Source: Candidatus Epulonipiscium viviparus
Lineage (GTDB): Bacteria; Bacillota; Clostridia; Lachnospirales; Cellulosilyticaceae
DNA: 64,000 nucleotides
Reading direction: 5' to 3'
NCBI RefSeq assembly: GCF_030708075.1
Contig: NZ_CP117982.1
Span: 558,001 to 622,000 of the forward strand
Under the pieces are notes generated by a model. That model had not been told where the DNA came from, did no database searches, and saw only the letters and a program-made list of their open reading frames with translations. The stretch's first letter is position 1, and each line of letters opens with the position of its first letter. Position numbers and translations under genes: made by a program. Positions 46,220 to 53,381 of this stretch are shown piece after piece.

Positions 46220-47749
46220 ATGAAAAATAAAGGTGGTACAAAAACATCGATTATCGAAGTGATAGGCAAGCGAGTTCCTGATCCAGTAATTATTTTCATA
46301 ATATTATACGCAGTGATATTTGTGTTATCAGTATTTTTGGGTGATATGACATTTGGCGAAACGGTCGAATACTCTATCAACAATATGGCAGAAGTAGAAA
46401 ATGTACGCTGGATTTTTGATAACGCATTGGTTACGAACTGGTTAACCTATGGTGGTGGGGTACTAGGTCTGATCTTGATCGTAATGTTTGGAGTTGGTAT
46501 AGCAGAAGACTCGGGACTGCTAGCAACGTTGATCAAAAAAATTAGTATAAAATGTTCAGATAAGTGGTTGCCTATATTACTAGTATTTTTGGGAATCTTG
46601 AGTAATGTGGCATCAGATGCGGGATTTATAATTTTGATACCTATGGCAGGGTTGCTATATGCAGGGCTCAAGAAAAATCCGCTAATAGGTATGGCTGCAG
46701 CAAATGCAGGGGTTTCTGCAGGATTTAGTGCAAACCTGATTCCGGCAACTCCAGCCGATATTGTTGTAGGTTCCAATGCCGAGATCTTTGCACTGGCACA
46801 AAATGTTCCGTTCGTATCTTATAGAGGTACGCCGTTATCTGTTCCATATATGAACTATTATTTTATCGTTGCGTCAACAGTAGTATTGTCGATAGTGGGT
46901 GCGTGGATCACTACTAAGATTGTGGCACCAAAATTAGAAAAGCAATCGTTCATAGTTCCGGAAGATTTAAATTTAACAGAATTTACAGTAAAGCCAGAAG
47001 AAAATATGGGATTGATTGCAGCTGTAGTGGGATTGGTTTTTGGTATCATTATTATTGGAGCACTATATTTTGGCCCCTTGGCACCATATGTAGATGCGAG
47101 TGGAAAAACGATAACGCCATTTACCAACAACATTATTTTGATGATAACGATCGTATTTTTTATGCCAGGTCTTTTTTATGGCGTAGCAGTAAAAAAATAC
47201 AATAATTCACAAGCTATAGTTATGGGGTTGACTAGGCAGATTTCAAACATGGGATATATACTGGTTTTGACATTTTTTTGCTACAACTTTTTAGCATTGT
47301 TAACAAAATCAAACATTGGAACTTATATAACATATTTAGGGGCAACGTTCTTAGAAAACTTAGGCTTTGGAGAATGGCCAATGCTATTGATCATAGGGTT
47401 TATTCTTACAGCGGCAGTAATCAATTTGTTTGTGGGAGGGCTATCTGCAAAGTGGTTATTGCTAGGGCCAATCTTTGTTCCAATGCTATACAGAGTGCAT
47501 CCAGAAATGACGCCCGACCTCGTTGCCGCGGCATATAGAATAGCAGACTCATCAACAAATACTATCTCGCCAATGATGACTTATACAGGAGTTATTCTTG
47601 CGTATATGAGAAAGTATAAACCAGAATTTACGCTGGGCAATTTAATAGGAGTAATGCTTCCGTATTCTATAATTTTCTTGATAGTTTGGACCATATTATT
47701 GCTTGTATTTTTTCAATTGGGCTTACCTCTGGGACCAGCTGGAGTGTAG
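46220..47749 (+). CDS. AbgT-family transporter, first copy
   Basis: Inner-membrane carrier of 509 aa with about 11-13 helices, related to the p-aminobenzoyl-glutamate/drug exporter family AbgT/MtrF. It has the characteristic start 'GKRVPDPVIIFIILY', the hairpin-like 'SAGFSANLIPATPADIVVG', 'VFFMPGLFYGVAVKKYNNS' and 'DSSTNTISPMMTYTGVILAY'. Characterised members are proton- or sodium-coupled and move p-aminobenzoyl-glutamate or sulfonamides; the substrate here is unknown. AGGAGG places the start at ATG 46220 (GTG 46217 is alternative). It is a near duplicate of the next gene. Confidence 0.88.
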   Translation: MKNKGGTKTSIIEVIGKRVPDPVIIFIILYAVIFVLSVFLGDMTFGETVEYSINNMAEVENVRWIFDNALVTNWLTYGGGVLGLILIVMFGVGIAEDSGLLATLIKKISIKCSDKWLPILLVFLGILSNVASDAGFIILIPMAGLLYAGLKKNPLIGMAAANAGVSAGFSANLIPATPADIVVGSNAEIFALAQNVPFVSYRGTPLSVPYMNYYFIVASTVVLSIVGAWITTKIVAPKLEKQSFIVPEDLNLTEFTVKPEENMGLIAAVVGLVFGIIIIGALYFGPLAPYVDASGKTITPFTNNIILMITIVFFMPGLFYGVAVKKYNNSQAIVMGLTRQISNMGYILVLTFFCYNFLALLTKSNIGTYITYLGATFLENLGFGEWPMLLIIGFILTAAVINLFVGGLSAKWLLLGPIFVPMLYRVHPEMTPDLVAAAYRIADSSTNTISPMMTYTGVILAYMRKYKPEFTLGNLIGVMLPYSIIFLIVWTILLLVFFQLGLPLGPAGV

Positions 47750-47785
47750 AAACAAAGGTTTTTCCTTATCTTACCAATTTTGTTG

Positions 47786-47857
47786 GAGAGATAAAATATG
47801 TCTACTGCCGTAGATAAAAATTAAGTGATAGAGAAAATCATTGGTAAAATTTTAATA
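47786..47857 (+). pseudogene. remnant of COG2509 dehydrogenase 3' end
   Basis: Similar base by base to about 46060-46135, the end of the intact dehydrogenase gene, with in-frame stops and indels. It is the scar of the tandem duplication that made the second AbgT gene. Confidence 0.7.
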
Positions 47858-47902
47858 TAATATAAGAAAATTAATACCTTTTCAACATAAATTTAGCTTT
47901 TT

Positions 47903-47924
47903 TTGCATAAAATAAGCAATGCAA
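47903..47924. promoter_or_regulatory. TTGCAT-N10-ATGCAA inverted repeat, copy 2
   Basis: TTGCAT (47903-47908) and ATGCAA (47919-47924), 32 bp before the second AbgT start. All 12 arm bases match copy 1, while flanks and spacer have diverged. Confidence 0.55.
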
Positions 47925-47956
47925 TAGAACTAAGTACTAATTATGAGGAGGAGAGT

Positions 47957-49504
47957 ATGAGGAAGAAAGACGGTAAGAAATCATCGGTTGTCGAAATGAT
48001 AGGTAAGCGGATTCCCGATCCAGTAATTATTTTCATAATATTATACGTAGTGACATTTTTGTTGTCGGTATTTTGGGGAGGCCTGACTTTTGGTGAAAGT
48101 GTAGTTGGTGGAGAAACGATCAAATACTCCATTAATAATATGGCAGAAGCGGAAAATGTGCGTTGGATTTTTGATAACGCCTTACTTGCTAACTGGTTAG
48201 CGTATGGTGGCGGAGTGTTAGGTCTGATCTTAATTGTAATGTTTGGAGTTGGTATAGCAGAAGATTCGGGGCTGTTGGCAACACTAATTAAAAAGATCAG
48301 TATGAAATGTTCAGACAAGTGGCTGCCTATATTGTTGGTATTTTTGGGAATTATGAGCAGTGTGGCATCTGATGCGGGATATATTATTTTAATTCCTCTT
48401 GCAGGCTTGCTATATGCCGGAATTAAGAAAAATCCATTAATTGGTATGGCCGCGGCATTTGCCGGGGTATCTGCAGGGTTTAGCGCAAACTTGATTCCAG
48501 CAACGCCAATCGATGTTATTGTTGGTTCCAATGCAGAAATTTTTGCAGCAGCACAAGGTGTTCCGTTTATGTCTTCTAGAGGTACGCCGTTATCTGTTCC
48601 ATATATGAACTATTATTTTATCGTTGTATCAACAATTGTATTGTCGATAGTAGGTGCCTGGGTTACGATTAAAATTGTAGCGCCAAAATTAGAAAAGCAA
48701 TCATTTATAATTCCAGATGATCTAGATTTAGAAGAATTTACAGTGAAGCCGGAAGAAAATATTGGTTTGATTTCAGCGGTAGTGGGATTGGTTTTTGGTA
48801 TCGTTATTATTGTGGCATTGTATTTTGGACCTTTGGCACCATATGCAGATGTGAATGGAAAAATGATAACGCCATTTACCAATAATATTATTTTGATGAT
48901 AACGATCGTCTTCTTTATGCCAGGTCTTTTCTATGGAGTGGCGATAAAAAAGTATAATAATTCGCAAGCCATAGTTATGGGTCTTGCTAGACAAATTTCA
49001 AACATGGGATATGTAATTGTTTTGACATTCTTTTGCTATAATTTTTTGGCACTATTAACAAAATCGAATATCGGAACGTATATAACATATTTAGGGGCAA
49101 CATTCTTAGAAAATTTAGGTTTTGGAGAATGGCCAATGCTATTAATTATAGGATTTATCCTTACAACAGCGGTAATTAACTTGTTTGTTGGAGGGTTATC
49201 TTCAAAGTGGCTATTGCTCGGGCCGATCTTTATTCCAATGCTATATAGAGTTCATCCAGAAATGACACCAGATATGGTTGCGGCAGCATTTAGAGTAGCC
49301 GATTCATCAACAAATATTATTACACCAATGATGAGTTATACAGGGGTTATTCTTGCGTATATGAGAAAGTACAAACCAGAATTTACTTTGGGTAATTTAA
49401 TAGGAGTGATGTTCCCATATTCTGTAGTTTTCTTGATAGTTTGGACCATATTACTACTTATATTTTTTCAACTTGGCTTGCCACTTGGGCCAGCTGGAGT
49501 ATAA
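47957..49504 (+). CDS. AbgT-family transporter, second copy
   Basis: Paralog of the preceding transporter, 515 aa, with nearly the same sequence throughout ('GKRIPDPVIIFIILYVV', 'SAGFSANLIPATPIDVIVG', 'DSSTNIITPMMSYTGVILAY'). Clear differences: a six-residue insertion near residue 45 ('GLTFGESVVGGETIKYS' against 'DMTFGETVEYS'), the motif change TPADIVVG to TPIDVIVG, and STNTISPMMT to STNIITPMMS in the substrate hairpins. GAGGAGGAG precedes ATG 47957; the longer frame from 47903 runs over the inverted repeat and is rejected. Substrate unknown. Confidence 0.88.
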   Translation: MRKKDGKKSSVVEMIGKRIPDPVIIFIILYVVTFLLSVFWGGLTFGESVVGGETIKYSINNMAEAENVRWIFDNALLANWLAYGGGVLGLILIVMFGVGIAEDSGLLATLIKKISMKCSDKWLPILLVFLGIMSSVASDAGYIILIPLAGLLYAGIKKNPLIGMAAAFAGVSAGFSANLIPATPIDVIVGSNAEIFAAAQGVPFMSSRGTPLSVPYMNYYFIVVSTIVLSIVGAWVTIKIVAPKLEKQSFIIPDDLDLEEFTVKPEENIGLISAVVGLVFGIVIIVALYFGPLAPYADVNGKMITPFTNNIILMITIVFFMPGLFYGVAIKKYNNSQAIVMGLARQISNMGYVIVLTFFCYNFLALLTKSNIGTYITYLGATFLENLGFGEWPMLLIIGFILTTAVINLFVGGLSSKWLLLGPIFIPMLYRVHPEMTPDMVAAAFRVADSSTNIITPMMSYTGVILAYMRKYKPEFTLGNLIGVMFPYSVVFLIVWTILLLIFFQLGLPLGPAGV

Positions 49505-49510
49505 AAAAAG

Positions 49511-49540
49511 CCTCCCTGTTTTGTTTGCGGGGAGGTTTTT
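49511..49540. terminator. bidirectional intrinsic terminator
   Basis: CCTCCC (49511-49516) pairs with GGGAGG (49530-49535), T run after it and A run before it, so it can stop both the AbgT transcript and the convergent 49555-50250 transcript. Confidence 0.85.
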
Positions 49541-49554
49541 AAATGCGAAAAAAT

Positions 49555-50250
49555 TTAATAGAGCATTGGAAGCGGTGATACAATTTCGATATGCGAGATA
49601 TTTATATATAATATGGCGGCATTGATATAGTCGAATGCTCGTATTGTTGTAGGAGTAACGGCGCAAATAACTACTTGTAGCTGAGTTCCTGCTATAAGGA
49701 TGCTGACTTTTTGGTTTATATATTGACATAGGTTGTTGGCAGCTTGAGGTTTTGTGGTATCTATTGGAAATGCGGTATTAAGTCCAAAGCAAGCAGGGCT
49801 ACCACAAATAGGTATAGAATGGTATTGGCTATTATAAGCAATATCGGCAGATGCAGGCATTTGTGCAGTAGACTGATTAAAAACTATATCAGTAGTTGCA
49901 GGAGTCGATGCATTGAGCTGAGTAAAAACTACATCAGTAGCTGCGGGAGCCGATGCATTGAGTTGGGTATGAACAGCATCAGTAGTTTCAGGAGTCGGTG
50001 TATTGAGTGGAGGATGAGGAGCAGGTATATCTTTTGATACTTGCTTTGTAGTAACTGCTGATGATAATGTGGGCTTTGCAGAAAGTAGCGTAGGTATTTT
50101 TATTATATCTGCAGGGTCTGGAGTTATATTAGAACGCATACCACAGGTTGGTGATTTTCTTAATTCTTCTACGAGTTTGAGATAGTTTGTAGATTTCGTG
50201 GATCCTTTAGCCAACGCTTTTGCTGGAATTTTGGGATTAAATTCTTTCAT
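49555..50250 (-). CDS. repeat-bearing coat-like protein, unknown
   Basis: A 231 aa protein in three parts. Residues 1-81 are polar and Lys/Pro-rich. Residues 82-141 are four tandem 15-residue repeats, the clearest being 'LNASAPAATDVVFTQ' and 'LNASTPATTDIVFNQ'. The C-terminus (about 175-228) is a predicted all-beta domain, 'YINQKVSILIAGTQLQVVI' then 'ILYINISHIEIVSPLP', of the small Sm-like/DUF2642 style seen in Bacillus spore surface proteins. The same domain forms the next gene's product. No signal peptide. A spore-coat role is inference from fold style and low-complexity build; I could not assign a family firmly. Confidence 0.6.
   Translation of the reverse strand: MKEFNPKIPAKALAKGSTKSTNYLKLVEELRKSPTCGMRSNITPDPADIIKIPTLLSAKPTLSSAVTTKQVSKDIPAPHPPLNTPTPETTDAVHTQLNASAPAATDVVFTQLNASTPATTDIVFNQSTAQMPASADIAYNSQYHSIPICGSPACFGLNTAFPIDTTKPQAANNLCQYINQKVSILIAGTQLQVVICAVTPTTIRAFDYINAAILYINISHIEIVSPLPMLY
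49828..50007 (-). repeat. four tandem 45-bp coding repeats
   Basis: Four in-frame units of 15 codons inside the 49555-50250 gene. The middle two are closest; the outer two have drifted. Confidence 0.75.
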
Positions 50251-50262
50251 TCAGGGACCTCC

Positions 50263-50457
50263 TTAAGGTAAAATATATTCGATATACGCAATATCAGCTA
50301 AGTTGAAAATTTTAGTTTGACCTGTCCCAAGTTCGATGCCTTTCATATAATTTTGACAAACTTCAGAGACTATAATAGAGTAGCTATAGCGATTAGAATA
50401 GACAGTAATTTTATTATTTACTAGAGAGTCTAAAGTATTAGATTGTTGATTGGACAT
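50263..50457 (-). CDS. small Sm-like/coat-like partner protein
   Basis: A 64 aa protein. Residues about 10-63 ('LVNNKITVYSNRYSYSIIV' ending 'IFNLADIAYIEYILP') align by eye with the C-terminal domain of the next gene's 231 aa product. It is probably a single-domain partner or the ancestral unit. The ATG has an AAGGAGGT site; the next gene starts 12 bp later, so the two form a small operon. Function unknown. Confidence 0.6.
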   Translation of the reverse strand: MSNQQSNTLDSLVNNKITVYSNRYSYSIIVSEVCQNYMKGIELGTGQTKIFNLADIAYIEYILP

Positions 50458-50500
50458 AAAAATACCTCCTTATTGATAATCTACAGTTTATGAAGCGGAC

Positions 50501-50519
50501 AAAATGTAGGTGACATTTT
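50501..50519. promoter_or_regulatory. AAAATGT-N5-ACATTTT inverted repeat
   Basis: Perfect 7 bp arms about 45-60 bp upstream of the minus-strand coat-like pair. It is a possible operator. The rest of the 50458-50817 gap holds one plus-strand promoter and no ORF I can support. Confidence 0.4.
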
Positions 50520-50717
50520 AAAATACAATATTTTTTTGGCATACTTTTGCGTCTTGCAATATAAAATATTATGTCCGAGGAGTGAAGTTAAAATATTTGT
50601 AAACCTCATTTCATGGTTTTGCTAAGATATTTGTGACATACGTATAAAATGTTAGAAGATAGCAAACAATTTAGTATAAGTATTCCTCTTAATTCTAATT
50701 TAAAAAAGAAAAAATAG

Positions 50718-50746
50718 TTGACGCAAAGTTAGAAAAATTCTATAAT
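50718..50746 (+). promoter_or_regulatory. strong sigma-A promoter of SEC-C gene
   Basis: TTGACG (50718-50723), 17 bp spacer, TATAAT (50741-50746), about 70 bp before the ATG at 50818. Confidence 0.75.
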
Positions 50747-50817
50747 AGTGGAGATTATAAGGTTTTATATTATGGGGAAATACTAGGTACTTATTTAGGC
50801 AAAAAAGGAGACTAGAT

Positions 50818-51330
50818 ATGAGTTTACACGAACAATGGGAAAACTATGGTGAAGAAGCAAAGGCTCGCTCTACAGAAGAATACAAAAAAGTCGTAGAAAA
50901 GTATTTGACTAAAGAGAGAAATGTTTACGCAAGTTTACTATCACATCCAGATCAAATAGTTGAAGGAACGATTTCGGAACTGGGCGCCAAATATGGAATG
51001 AACGATTATGAGTTTTTGGGATTTGTGGATGGAATTAACGAGAGCTTGGTCGATGGTCCATACGAATTAAAAGATATGGTAGGCGATAGTTATGTAAAAC
51101 TGAACTATGATCTCAAAAAATTGTATTGGAATATGCTAGATGCAAAAGCGGACTGGTTATATACTCTCAAAGAGTGGGATTCTTTGCTAACAGATATAGA
51201 AAAAGCACAAATCAAGCGAGACTACAACAAGTCTAAAACTATGACGAAAATTAAAAAGCAAGGCAGAAATGACCCTTGTAGTTGTGGCAGCGGGCTAAAA
51301 TACAAAAACTGTTGTTTAAATAAGAAGTAA
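50818..51330 (+). CDS. SEC-C motif protein
   Basis: A 170 aa soluble protein ending in a zinc-binding SEC-C motif, 'GRNDPCSCGSGLKYKNCC' (about 150-167), as at the SecA C-terminus. The N-terminal 140 residues are helical ('ISELGAKYGMNDYEFLGF', 'LYWNMLDAKADWLYTLKEW') and match small SEC-C proteins of Firmicutes with no known role; ribosome or SecB-like contacts are guesses. AAAGGAGA precedes the ATG and a terminator follows. Confidence 0.85.
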   Translation: MSLHEQWENYGEEAKARSTEEYKKVVEKYLTKERNVYASLLSHPDQIVEGTISELGAKYGMNDYEFLGFVDGINESLVDGPYELKDMVGDSYVKLNYDLKKLYWNMLDAKADWLYTLKEWDSLLTDIEKAQIKRDYNKSKTMTKIKKQGRNDPCSCGSGLKYKNCCLNKK

Positions 51331-51334
51331 TGTG

Positions 51335-51363
51335 TGGGGCACGGCAATACCGTGTCCATTTTT
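51335..51363 (+). terminator. intrinsic terminator of SEC-C gene
   Basis: GGGCACGG, CAATA loop, CCGTGTCC (one G-U pair), then ATTTTT. It lies 5 bp after the stop. Confidence 0.75.
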
Positions 51364-51378
51364 GTGGAGGGATATACA

Positions 51379-51861
51379 ATGGAAATCAAGTGGACCTACA
51401 TTATTATAGCAGTTCTATATGTACTTATTTTTATAATTAAAGCAATGATTGGCGAGCTTAATAAAAAATATAAAGAAGAAATGAATGCAGTGGAAGTTCG
51501 AGTATTTAAGAAAGATTTCTTAACCATTGTTGCCGTGTGCGCGTTTGTTGGAATGTTGATTATAACAATACTAACAACAATTGGGGGAATGCCGTTTAAT
51601 ATAAATGCTTTTGTGATTGCTATATTATTAGTAATATTAAGCATCATAAGTGGTTTTTCTAAAGTATTAGTAATAGATCAGAAAGCATATGTTTTGATGG
51701 GAGAAAAAATAGGAGAAGAGGACATTAAAGAAATTGTAGTGGCAAGAAGTAAAGTTAAAATAGTGACTAATAAATCAATCAACTATGAATTTTTCGCATC
51801 TGCTAAAGGTAAAAAGTATTTTAAATCGATAAAAAAAACGGAAGATACTATCTCAAAATAG
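51379..51861 (+). CDS. small membrane protein, unknown
   Basis: A 160 aa protein with a signal-like N-terminal helix (about 3-22) and two further hydrophobic segments (about 52-75 and 79-100), then a soluble C-terminal part of about 60 residues ('LVIDQKAYVLMGEKIGEED'). I recognise no family; the C-terminal part resembles small PH-like membrane-associated domains only loosely. GGAGGG upstream fixes ATG 51379. It follows the SEC-C terminator and precedes the ATPase promoter. Confidence 0.6.
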   Translation: MEIKWTYIIIAVLYVLIFIIKAMIGELNKKYKEEMNAVEVRVFKKDFLTIVAVCAFVGMLIITILTTIGGMPFNINAFVIAILLVILSIISGFSKVLVIDQKAYVLMGEKIGEEDIKEIVVARSKVKIVTNKSINYEFFASAKGKKYFKSIKKTEDTISK

Positions 51862-51921
51862 CCATTTGGAAAAATTTAATTGTTAAAGAATGTAAAAAAC
51901 TATTTCTTTTTTATATAAAAG

Positions 51922-51930
51922 TGGTAAAAT
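51922..51930 (+). promoter_or_regulatory. candidate extended -10 promoter of the V/A-ATPase operon
   Basis: TGGTAAAAT, an extended -10, 65 bp upstream of the first ATPase gene; the -35 is only T-rich. Confidence 0.45.
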
Positions 51931-51994
51931 GGTATGTGTAGGGAAAAATATGCCCCACAGTACACAAAAAAAAAGACAGAAATGGAGGTTAATC

Positions 51995-52312
51995 ATGAAG
52001 GATATTTTTGAGGAAATCATTTCAATTGACAAAGACACTACTGCTAAACAAAAATTGGCGAAAGAAAATCTCAAAAATTTGCAGGAAAGTTTGGATCAGG
52101 ATATAAGTCAGTTGTGTAAAAGTATTCTCGATCAGGCAAAAAAAGATGTTGAAGACTATGAAAATAATCTAGAACAACAGCAAGAGATTACAAAAGAATT
52201 AATTAATGAACAAACCCAAAAAGAATGCTTACTTATTAAAAATGCTTTTATAAATGTTAAAGGTAGTTTGGTGGAAAAATTATTTAATGAGATAAAAAGC
52301 GAGAGGAGCTAA
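51995..52312 (+). CDS. V/A-type ATPase subunit G/H-like (peripheral stalk)
   Basis: A 105 aa, almost entirely helical and highly charged protein ('DKDTTAKQKLAKENLKNLQ', 'QAKKDVEDYENNLEQQQEI') of the NtpF/AtpH type, which pairs with subunit E to form the peripheral stalk. Position at the head of the ATPase operon agrees. GGAGG 6 nt upstream fixes ATG 51995; the frame extends upstream to 51929 without a ribosome site. Confidence 0.8.
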   Translation: MKDIFEEIISIDKDTTAKQKLAKENLKNLQESLDQDISQLCKSILDQAKKDVEDYENNLEQQQEITKELINEQTQKECLLIKNAFINVKGSLVEKLFNEIKSERS

Positions 52313-52317
52313 ATTCA

Positions 52318-53358
52318 ATGAATGAGTTTGTTTCTTATTATGCTGTAGATGCCAAACTAAAAAGTCGCAAACCATTTTTGCTAACACGCGAAGATTTTAG
52401 TCGTATGATTGAGCTTAAGGACATAAAGCAAGTAATTACTTATATTTCTAAAAAGGACACGTATAGAATGTTTTTGGAAGAACACGCAACGGAAGATGGT
52501 ATTCACAGAAACGATTTAGAAGTGGCTCTTTGGTGCGTAAATGTATATGAAATAGAAAAAATGTTGCACTTTATGTCTGGAGCATACAAAGAGTTTTTTA
52601 AACTAATGTTGCAGCTATATGAATTACGAGATATAGAATTACTAATCCGCGCATTAATGCGAGACGAGTTGCATAATGGTTTGAGTAAATATTTTATTCA
52701 TAGCAAAAAGTATGCTACTGTAGATTTTAACAGACTGCTAGAAGCTAGGGATATAGTTGAATTTACAAAAATTTTAAATGGATCGATTTATTATTCTACG
52801 GTTAGAACGATTGATAAAAATGAGTTGGCAGTTAGTGAATGGCATTTAGAAATGAAAATTAACGCCGCATATTATAAACTTCTAAAAGAAAAAGCAAAGA
52901 GTCTACACGAAAAAGATAGAGTAATAGCCACTAGAATCTTGGGGGAACGAATAGATAGACTTAACGTAGAGTGGATATATCGAGCAAAACGGTTTTATGA
53001 ATTAAATAACGAAGAAATTTTGTTATATAGCCTAGGAAAAGGATATAAAATTTCTTATAACCGCCTAAAAAATCTATGTTATGTAGAAGATATAGCTAAA
53101 TTCCGTGTGTTGGCAAACAAATATTTGGGTGCAGAGATATTTTTTGAAAGTAATGATTTGCTCTCAAAAAAGGTAGATAATTGGTTATACAGCAAGCTGC
53201 TAGAAAAAGAAAATATATCTGGCATAGGCAAGCTTATGGTCTATATCTATACCTTGGAAATGGATCAAAAGGATATTATAGCTATTATCGAAGGCTTGAG
53301 ATATCAACTCAATAAGGATGAAATTAAAGAGTATCTAATAAATAATATTAGAACGTAG
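52318..53358 (+). CDS. ntpC: V/A-type ATPase subunit C
   Basis: AC39/d-type central subunit of 346 aa that docks the central stalk onto the membrane ring. It is all helical, with family blocks 'RKPFLLTREDFSRMIELKD', 'YELRDIELLIRALMRDE' and 'NEEILLYSLGKGYKISYNRL'. It starts 5 bp after the stalk subunit and precedes subunit I. Confidence 0.9.
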   Translation: MNEFVSYYAVDAKLKSRKPFLLTREDFSRMIELKDIKQVITYISKKDTYRMFLEEHATEDGIHRNDLEVALWCVNVYEIEKMLHFMSGAYKEFFKLMLQLYELRDIELLIRALMRDELHNGLSKYFIHSKKYATVDFNRLLEARDIVEFTKILNGSIYYSTVRTIDKNELAVSEWHLEMKINAAYYKLLKEKAKSLHEKDRVIATRILGERIDRLNVEWIYRAKRFYELNNEEILLYSLGKGYKISYNRLKNLCYVEDIAKFRVLANKYLGAEIFFESNDLLSKKVDNWLYSKLLEKENISGIGKLMVYIYTLEMDQKDIIAIIEGLRYQLNKDEIKEYLINNIRT

Positions 53359-53381
53359 AGAAAGAAAGGGGAATGGTATAA

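Larger units (their letters stand above)
46060..47749 (+). repeat. tandem duplication, copy 1
   Basis: About 1.7 kb unit: the last about 70 bp of the COG2509 gene, the intergenic region and the first AbgT gene. It matches copy 2 with an offset of about 1730-1737 bp. The left edge is approximate because copy 2 has decayed there. Confidence 0.8.
47786..49504 (+). repeat. tandem duplication, copy 2 (with decayed gene end)
   Basis: Second unit. Bases 47786-47857 still resemble the 3' end of the COG2509 gene ('GTCTaCTGCCGTAGAT', then 'GAGAAAATCATTGGTAAAAT', then 'ATATAATATAAGA') but are no longer in an open frame. The upstream region and a full AbgT gene follow. Confidence 0.78.

Noticed and set aside
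47903-47956. Longer N-terminus for the second AbgT protein
   Set aside because: The extra codons cover the inverted repeat and the ribosome site; the first copy has no such extension.
47941-48531. 196-codon minus-strand frame opposite the second AbgT gene
   Set aside because: A matching shorter shadow exists opposite the first AbgT copy; it follows from the codon pattern of the transporter.
49828-50007. Possible CRISPR-like array
   Set aside because: The 45 bp repeats are contiguous, in frame and have no spacers; they encode protein repeats.
49744-50037. 97-codon plus-strand frame opposite the 15-residue repeats
   Set aside because: Repetitive only because the sense gene is; no ribosome site or promoter.
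50458-50817. Small RNA or short gene in the 360 bp gap
   Set aside because: Only a promoter for the SEC-C gene and a short inverted repeat are visible; no terminator-bounded transcript or ORF with a ribosome site.
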